Source: Prinsepia uniflora
Lineage: Eukaryota; Streptophyta; Magnoliopsida; Rosales; Rosaceae
Length of the DNA: 64,000 nt
Assembly: GCA_032719365.1 (NCBI GenBank)
Contig: CM064863.1
Location: 23,569,137-23,633,136, forward strand
Direction: 5' to 3'
Both the position numbers and the translations under genes were made by a program. Shown here in pieces: positions 56,660-64,000 of this stretch; position 1 is the first letter of the stretch; every line of letters starts with the position of its first letter. The notes under the pieces are model-generated. The model worked only from the letters and a program-made list of their open reading frames with translations. It did not search any database and had not been told where the DNA came from.

Positions 56660-58434
56660 GAGGAATGTACACCAGCGCGTGGCTCTCACGCGCAGGGGCT
56701 TTGACAGGCGCGTGGCCCACTTTCTGGGGAAGTTTCCAACACATGAAATCATCCTTTTGATGTAACGAACATTTTGGGACTAGTTTCGTGTCGATCGGAC
56801 ATCGTTTCGATAGGTTTCGGGGTGTCCAAAGGTTTAGGATCGAGTTTAAAAATACTTAAAAATTGGGGAAAATTAAGGGGCTTTAGTGAGAGGTTAATAA
56901 GGTAGTTACTTACCCTCTATTACCATTTGGATAAGTTTGGAGGTCTCGGTGATGGTGATCAATCCGGGAGAGCCGAATGGCACGCGTATTGAGGCGGCAA
57001 CTCGGACGATCTGTGAGTGGACCTTGTTTTCTAATTTGATGCATGCATAAATGTTTTATGTGTTTTAATACATGTTTTATGATGCCATGAGTGCATTTGT
57101 GTGTGGTTACATATTGGCACATATTTCTAGATTTCGGCCTTATACGGTACCTATACGGGTTTGTATTTCTACGATGTTTTAAATGAAATAGTTTTGGATT
57201 TAAAAAGGATAAACTCAGACATGAGACCCATTTGGTTTTGTCTCGGGCATGTAGCCCTATTGGTGACCTACGGGTCTGAGTCATGGTCGCGGCGAGTGCT
57301 ATGTGCACGGCGACGGACGATAAGACGCTCGCATCCGAACTGGGATGTGTTCCTTCCGGAGAGGTCATGATGCATGTACTGTTGTCAAGTAGTCATTGGA
57401 GGCTCGACTTTAGAATGCGGACGATTTAGAATATTGATCGGTGATGAGTGCACCATGATTTAGAGGTGGTCGCGTCGGTTGATACGTTCACAGCGACATA
57501 CCAGGATTGAGGGCGATTCTGGACGGATGGTTGCACGCATCACTATGATCGGAGTCGTGACTGACCCTAAGATATTGGACATGATGCCCAGTTGGGTCAT
57601 GAGTTCGGGCACGAGGCCTAGTTACTTTACGTTTGTGATTTCGGGTCAGGGACCCTAAATGGATTTCTGGATTCATGATGGTTTATGGAGACTGGGCATG
57701 AATCCCTTGAAAGGTTTTAAGAATGTTTTATATATATATATATATATATTCATATACCTTCCTTATTTGGAATTTCTCCTCCGGGGAGGGTCGTTGGCTT
57801 GGGTGGACCCTAGAGTAGTCACTGAGCACTAACTGAGTGGAGTCGCCCCCATTAGGTACCTTACTCTCAGGAGGGCTTGGATTATAACCCCAGGGAGGGT
57901 CATTGATCTACGGACATTGACCTGGGTTGACCTTGGGAGACTTGGGCTTTGAGACCCCGCGTAACACGCACGTAGCTTTAGATACCGTGACAGGATGGGT
58001 TATGTGATTTATATGTATATGTTATATGATGTGTGATGTGTACAAGTTTTGGGCTGAGTCTCACATGGATTTGGGCAATGGCCCGTATGATTAGTTTCAA
58101 TTACGATTTTGGGCTAAGGCCTTAATGGTTTGATAAATTGTTTTCGAATGCATGCATGTTTTTTAGTGAAGGGTACAAATGTCTTTCGATAAAATGTTTT
58201 TATGAATGATTTGTTTTGTCCACTCACAGTTTTTAAATGTTTTGACTACCCTTCAAGTTGACAGCTGATGCGGGTTGTAGTAGAGATCGAGACATCACAT
58301 ACCTCATTCGGATCCTAGCGTACTCTGAAGCCCGAGAGGGCTAAAGTCGGAATTTCCCTTGTCTGACACTCCGTGTCAGATGGGACCGGGAACGTCCCGC
58401 GTTAATCTCGAGGGGATTGGGACGGGTCCTGACA
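56660..58434 (+). repeat. 5' LTR fragment of the second LARD-like element
   Basis: Begins inside an LTR at GTACACCAGCGCGTGG, passes the TGTAACGAACATTTTGGGAC block (56760) and GACACTCCGTGTCAGATGGG (58364), and ends GACGGGTCCTGACA at 58434 next to a primer site. The 5' half is absent, replaced by Cassandra sequence. Confidence 0.75.
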
Positions 58435-58436
58435 GG

Positions 58437-58448
58437 TGGTATCAGAGC
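58437..58448 (+). other. tRNA-Met primer binding site, followed by a second copy
   Basis: TGGTATCAGAGC two bases after the LTR end. The LTR end plus primer site (CTGACAGGTGGTATCAGAG) is repeated at 58485-58503, and an inverted GCTCTGATAC lies between them at 58476-58485. Confidence 0.85.
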
Positions 58449-60048
58449 ATCGTTGGCTCATAGGATACTCAGGACGCTCTGATACTGACAGGTGGTATCA
58501 GAGAAGGTTTGCTCATGTTACTCTGAGTTCCAGAGGGTTTTGCGCTCAGAGTGCAGGTCGAGGATGTGATGTCTTTATGGGCTGCAGTTCGTCATCAACC
58601 TGATAGTTAGGATGCCGGTACGATAGTTAGTAGGATTAATTCGTAGATCGTCTTGGTTCAGTACTTGATGTCGGGGTTGCCATAGTTATGTCGTGGTTAG
58701 CAGTGTGGGACCCAACGGAGTAGTTAGTACATGTGATTGATTCTGTTGGATGCGGAGTCTTGATAGAGATGTTGGGTGGTTAGGTCTGCACGAGTCTATG
58801 GCAGACACTACTGTCGAGAGTGGGTGTAGTTACGGTTGTTGGGCATCGAGGACGTTCATGGGACGTTTCCTTTTCCCGTATGAGTTGTCAGGGTGACTGT
58901 ACCCAGATTTGTTGGGTACGAGGGAGGCAGAGTTACTCCAACTTGGGCAGAGGCACAGGGTCATCGCTCGGTATGAGCGGAGATCCAGGGTTGTCTCATT
59001 CGCATAGTGTGTACTGGTGCTGGTGCCGTTGATTGTGATGAAGATGAGTCACGAGTCGGGATGTGACTCCGTCGAGATGGGCATATGTTCGGTATCTGTG
59101 GTCCGGGAGTGGATCACAGATAGTGATGGGATGGATTGGATCCGGCAGTAGTTGAGACGTAAGGATTTAGTACTATCGTGGGGATTACCGACCAGTTGGT
59201 CAGAGTTAGCTAGAGTTGGTAAGAATTGGTCAGATATGGTGCTATGCAGAGATTTGACTGCAGATCACAGCAGGAGTCTGTTGTGAATCTTTAGTCGAGC
59301 GGTACATCAGGTTAGGATGAATTGACATCCTTTTGGATGTGCATAAACGGTGTAAACCGATAGGCAAACTTGGTAGTGAGTTAGACTGGTCACGAACACG
59401 TGGATGGTCTCCGGATGAGCTGAGGACTTGAGAGTCCATTTCGAATTGGTTTGGTTGACTACGGTTGACCATACCTCCTGAGTTTCATGTAGGTTTGTTT
59501 GCGGAAAAATTTGATTGTGAGAAATAGATTGGGTCATTACAATAGTTATCGACGGTCGTCGTTGGTCGGAAAGGTCAGAGAAAGAGAACTTCTAGCTCAA
59601 GGATAGAACCAATTGAAAGCATGCTCATTTCCAACATGGTTGCAACTACTCTCAATTCCGAAGTAGGTGAAGGAGACTTCTCGTTTTCTGCTCTTTAGCA
59701 GATGATGTTGGACACCGGAGGATGACATTGGATGAACTTTGATGTCATCATCTTGGATTCTCCTTGATTCTTCCCTAGGTGGGATGACGAGGAGTGATGT
59801 GACAGCTAAGTGTTCAAAGAGGGTGTAAGAACCGAACATCTAGGCTGTGGGTCAAATTTGAGTGATTTGGAGAGCAGGAAGTATTTAGCGTCACTAGATG
59901 TGACAAGTGGGTGCTTAAGGTGAGTGACTGAGGTCTAGTAGTCAGTAAGGGTGAATTTCCTTGCTGATTATGCTAAGCTAGGAGTAGAGGAAATTAATTA
60001 ACGCGGGGACGAAATTAATTAAGGAGGGAAAGTCGGTTGGAATTTCGA

Positions 60049-60075
60049 GGACGAAATTAATTAAGGAGGGAAGGT
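60049..60075 (+). other. polypurine tract before the 3' LTR, duplicated
   Basis: GACGAAATTAATTAAGGAGG followed by GAAGGT abuts the LTR start TGTAACGACC at 60076. A second copy of the same tract lies at 60007-60029. Confidence 0.75.
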
Positions 60076-61080
60076 TGTAACGACCTGTCCTGAATTCCGG
60101 GATTAGATTAGTGACTAATCAAGGATTAGTGAGGTTAATCGGTGATTAGTTGGGTGAAAACGGACGAACGATGCAAAATGACTGTTTTGCCCCTGGTCAT
60201 GGGCAAAATGTTGACTTTTTGACTAGGAGGTCCAATGGCTGAGGGCCAAGGACCGTTATGTAAATAGGGCCGATACGAATCCATAGACAGGCGGCACGCC
60301 GAAATCAGACGTCGAACGGAGAAGTTATGGTTCACGGAAGTTTCGGGTCACTATTACACGTTTTACGAAACGAGGAGCTTTTGTACTCAAGTGGGCCCAG
60401 ATATTTTAGGAAGGCCTAATGGATGAGTGACAAGTGTCATTCGTCCATTGCTCATTGAGATTGTATTCATGCATTTCCCATTCCCTTGTTCGTGCAAACC
60501 AAGCCACACAAACCCGATCTCACCCTTGAACCCAAAATCCATATCCCTTCCCTTTGATTCTGTGAGAGGCCAGGGGAGGAGTGAGGATGACTTGTGATGG
60601 CCGGTGATGACAAGGGCCGCCGTGGACGGCGGCGATGGCCCAAGAACCCCAAGTAACTCGACAACCCCATTTCGAATGTTTAAATGAATTTTTGGTTTAA
60701 GATGTTATGGACGGCTTTGGGTGTTAGGATGATGATTATTGGGGTTGTAGAAGGGTTAGGAACGGTTTATGGTGGTGGTGGATGGCTGCACGGCCCAGGG
60801 AGGTGGCCGGAAAAACAGAGACCGTGAAGGGAGCTTTGTGTGGGTCAGTTTTTAGGGATTTTGTTAGTTTTCTTCACATAGTTAGGTTATTAGAATGAAG
60901 ATAGGAAGATTAGGATTGAAAGGGGATTGAATGGGACCGAAATAAAGGGGGGAAACGATTGGATCGGTCATGTCAGTCCAGTTGCAGGTTTTGGACCTGA
61001 CTAACCGGTTCGGACTGGTCTCACCGAGGAAGAAGGAGAACTGTACACTAGCGCGTGACTCCCACACGCAGGGGCTTTGA
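60076..61080 (+). repeat. 3' LTR fragment of the second LARD-like element
   Basis: Starts TGTAACGACCTGTCCTG directly after the polypurine tract and ends at CGCAGGGGCTTTGA, where Cassandra sequence begins. It therefore holds the 5' portion of the LTR, the complement of the fragment at 56660-58434, with about 45 bp in common. Confidence 0.75.
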
Positions 61081-61216
61081 GGGAACGGTGAACGATCCCA
61101 CATTCCTGTGAGGGGGGAATGGTCTGGGAGAGGAATGGTGGTGTGCCTTAAAGGTGTAGGCACAGACCTATCTAGCACGAGGCTTTTTGGGAGCTCACTG
61201 CCTTTGGGTTCGATTG

Positions 61217-63660
61217 TGTGACGACCCGGAAATTCGAAAAAGGAAAAATTGGAAAAATTGGAAGGAAAGGATGATTTTGCCCTTGGTTTTGAGGGCCAAA
61301 AGTTGACTTTTTGATCGGGACCTTGTTTGAACTTTCTAAAAGGACCGTTGGATAGGTCGCGGGACACTGAATCCGTAGACAGACGACATGCGTCAATCGA
61401 AGGTCGGATGTGAAAGTTATGGGTCTGCAAAGGCTAGGGGCATTTTGGTCATTTGTGTATAGAAGGGTAAAATGGTAGTTTTAATGGGAATGCCGATTAG
61501 TCAGCCAAGGATGACTCATTGAAGTTGTCGAGTGACACCTGTCACTGAGAAATGGCGCTGGGTGGCAATTGTTGCCGCTTGAAATTGAAATGAGGACAAA
61601 TATATCCATATTCATATACATGTCTATCGCTGATCAAGTGGAACCTCAGATGTTGAGAGACACACATAGAGATTGAAAATAGATTCAGAGAGAAAAAGGA
61701 AGAGGAAATTCGAAGGACTTAAGTAAAACACCCAATTAAACTCGAGACCCAGATTCATGAAATTCAAATTGATCAGTTTTCGAATTGGAATTTATGGACC
61801 ACAAACACTAAAATTGAGCTTGGATTAAGCTTTCTGAGCTCAAATTGAAGTGAACCCAATCAAAAATGAAGGAAATCGATGGTGGTTTAGTCAAGAACAG
61901 AACCCGCAAGCCTCTAGAAAATTCACGATTGTGTTCAAGTACTTGGAAGGATTGAAGACTGTAATTGGCCTTGGAAATATACTTAGTAGAATCCCACGAA
62001 TCTCTTTGATGCATCAATTGAAAGAAAACAATCGATTTTGAACGAAATTGGAAAATGAACAGTGCTCGGGTATTCGTCGAAAAGTCGAGATCGAATGGAA
62101 GAATTGAGGTAAGGTTCCATGTAATTGAGTTTACAGATCCTTATTTAAGCCTATTTTGATGCAAATGGACGTTTGAATTGTTGAAAAGGAAGTCGAATTG
62201 CTAGGTTTCCAACCGGGTCTGCTCGCGGGTGGCCGGATCCGTTTAACAGAGAAACGAGTGAGGACGATGGTACTGTAGCACGCGTGTGAGTTTCACGCGC
62301 AGCCACTTACGGCTGCGCTTGAGGGCACGTGGGCACAATTCCCAAGGCGAGGTCAACATGACTTTTGTTCTATGCAATGTAACGAACATTTTGGCGTTGG
62401 TTTCGAGTCAATCAGACACCGTTTCGATATTATTTCGAGGGTCCGAAAGCTTATGTTTTAAATTAATATTTAATTCCCTGAAAATTATGGGAAATTTATA
62501 GGATATTAAGTGAGTCATTAGTGACCCTGAATGATAATTTTGGATAGGATTCCAGATTCCTGGAAGGTACCGGAAATTACGGAGAGGCACGCAGCTCGAA
62601 AAGCGAGCGGTTTGGACGGTGTGTGAGTGGACGTTTGTTTTATAAACTGATATGTATGCATAGTTAAATGTTTTACTTGATTAATTGCATGATTTGAATT
62701 GCAATGACTTGGTATGATTATTTCTGGATTTAATGATTATTTTAATTAGTATTTTGGGCACGTTTTTCGAGCAACTGTGAAATTGTTGTTTTGGGCGAAG
62801 ACTTGGGATTTGAGATCGGTTTTGACTTGGATTATGAGTCAGGGAGTGATTTGATGGATTTGTAAATGATTTTCGGATATGATTTTACGAATTTACGTGC
62901 ATTGAATTATTTAATAATTTTACGGATTTACGAGAAATGAGAAATGAGATTTGGGCATGAGACCTCGTGATAAATGGTTTTGACATGGTTTTAATGATCA
63001 TTTCGGAATAAAGATTTTGATTCTGTATTGATGTTCAGTGCCCTCAGATGTGTAATTCCTTGGTACACTTCAGATGTGTAATTCCCGAAGTGACTCCAGA
63101 TGTGTAATTCCCGGAGGGACTCCAGATGCGTAATTCTCGGAGGGACCGGATCTGTAATTCCCGGTGAGGCTGGATGTAGCAGGGCTGGATGTGTAATTCC
63201 CAGCAGGATGATAACTCTGGATTCCCAGAGGACCCTCGGATGTGTAATTCCCGAGTTATGTGCTTTATTTTATGATAAAATGATTTTATGAAATGATTCA
63301 TATGTTTGGCTAAGGAGCTGGAATTTGATACTTTTCATGTGATTTGGCTTGGAACCCGGTGTTTCATATGTTTGATTCTATGCATGTGTGGTTTGATAAA
63401 CTGGAGGGTAAATGATGTATTTTGAAATGTGTTTTAAATGATAGTATTTTTGTCCACTCACACCTTTCTTGTTTTGATGACCCTCCAGGCCGTGGCACGA
63501 CGTTCGGGGCTAATCGAGAGGCGGAGGCATGAGCGGAGATCAGTACAGTGATCCCTTGTCTGACAAGTGTTGAAGGGTAGTTTCGAGACTTCAGTTGATT
63601 TGTCAGATGGGAGCAAGACCGGACACGGTTATCGAAGTCCAGTTGGGACGGGTCCTGTCA
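61217..63660 (+). mobile_element. solo LTR, subfamily 2, inside Cassandra
   Basis: 2444 bp, TGTGACGACCCGGAAATTCG to GACGGGTCCTGTCA, flanked by GATTG (61212-61216) and GGTTG (63661-63665), a duplication with one mismatch; intact Cassandra LTRs read GGTTGGAAC here. It is the closest relative of 18407-23770. Confidence 0.82.
63042..63255 (+). repeat. AGATGTGTAATTCCCGG minisatellite inside LTR
   Basis: About seven imperfect units at 25-45 bp spacing in the subfamily 2 LTR. It creates a misleading open frame on each strand. Confidence 0.75.
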
Positions 63661-64000
63661 GGTTGGAACTCCAAAGTTAAGTGAGTTGAGGTTGGTGCAA
63701 TCCCATGATGGGTAACCCCCCTGGTAAGTTGCACCGTGAGCTCCTGAAAATAAAACCGTGAGGGCAAGGGCAAGGAGGCCTAAAGAGGACAATATCGTGC
63801 TAGATGAGCCGGGTCCTAACCGAGGAGGGACGGGTCCTGACAGAATGGTATCAGAGCCAGACCCCGACCAGGAAGTGTGCTAGTAAGGACACTAGGCCCT
63901 AAGGGGGGTGGATTGTAAGACCCGTGTCCTAGAGGGAACGGTGAACGATCCCACATTCTTGTGAGGGGGGAATGGTCTGGGAGAGGAATGGTGGTGTGCC

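Larger units (their letters stand above)
58435..60075 (+). mobile_element. non-coding interior of the second LARD-like element
   Basis: About 1.64 kb between primer site and polypurine tract without gag or pol similarity in any frame. The block around 58740-58990 has a reversed counterpart at about 29310-29640, with short peptides such as GDCTQ.CWVR.RQS and DPGLS.SH readable in both. It depends on proteins from elsewhere if mobile. Small frames (58820-59032 and others) are not convincing genes. Confidence 0.7.
61081..64000 (+). mobile_element. Cassandra-type TRIM, split by a solo LTR and cut by the window edge
   Basis: First LTR: 61081-61216 and 63666-63842 (its first ~20 bp missing). Interior 63843-63913 has a perfect primer site TGGTATCAGAGCC (63846-63858) and a purine tract AAGGGGGGTGGA. 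The second LTR starts TGTAAGACCC at 63914 and runs off the window. The 5S-like block is at 63666-63730. Confidence 0.8.

Noticed and set aside
58437..58448. tRNA-Met gene fragment
   Set aside because: Only the 12-13 bases complementary to the tRNA 3' end are present, next to an LTR end; it is a primer binding site.

Overview
The window is plant nuclear DNA, almost certainly from a eudicot with a large, repeat-rich genome. Evidence: a spliced chloroplast-type small heat shock protein gene, a Ty3/gypsy (Athila-type) gag-pol open frame, Cassandra-type elements with 5S rRNA-like LTRs, and dozens of long Ty3/gypsy LTRs with tRNA-Met primer sites. No prokaryotic gene organisation is present. The only intact host gene I can support is the sHSP gene at 39615-40540 (minus, two exons). 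A possible last exon of an unidentified gene lies at the extreme left edge (2-247, minus).

Layout. 1144-2724: a three-LTR Cassandra array (minus) with a perfect target-site duplication (TSD). 3416-18283: one old Athila-type solo LTR (TSD TAGGC) split by three insertions: a small solo LTR (3464-4123), a roughly 2 kb AT-rich insertion (from 4749), and a young Athila-type element (7504-17749) with an intact 1836-residue polyprotein. 18407-23770: a solo LTR with another solo LTR inside it. 24739-30428: inverted, broken pieces of a non-autonomous element with a non-coding interior. 30429-37697: an LTR fragment carrying two further solo LTRs in opposite orientations. 37698-42270: the low-repeat island with the sHSP gene, a decayed coding stretch and a decayed Tat-type fragment. 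42271 to about 55000: three-level nesting, including a minus-strand element that keeps only gag. 55328-56659: rearranged Cassandra copies. 56660-61080: a second non-autonomous element with PBS, non-coding interior and PPT. 61081-64000: another Cassandra tandem copy split by a solo LTR.

The long LTRs fall into at least three related subfamilies that start TGTAACGACC, end in a GGGTCCTGACA/GGGTCCTGTCA-like sequence, and share blocks such as TAACGAACATTTTGG, but carry different short tandem repeats in the middle. By eye I found 12 insertions with 5-bp TSDs (ten perfect, two with one mismatch), which fixes their boundaries and the order of nesting. Solo LTRs far outnumber full elements, so LTR-LTR recombination has been frequent here. 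The least ordinary features are the shared non-coding interior of the two non-autonomous elements, the junctions between those LTRs and Cassandra, and the anomalous ends of the young Athila-type element.
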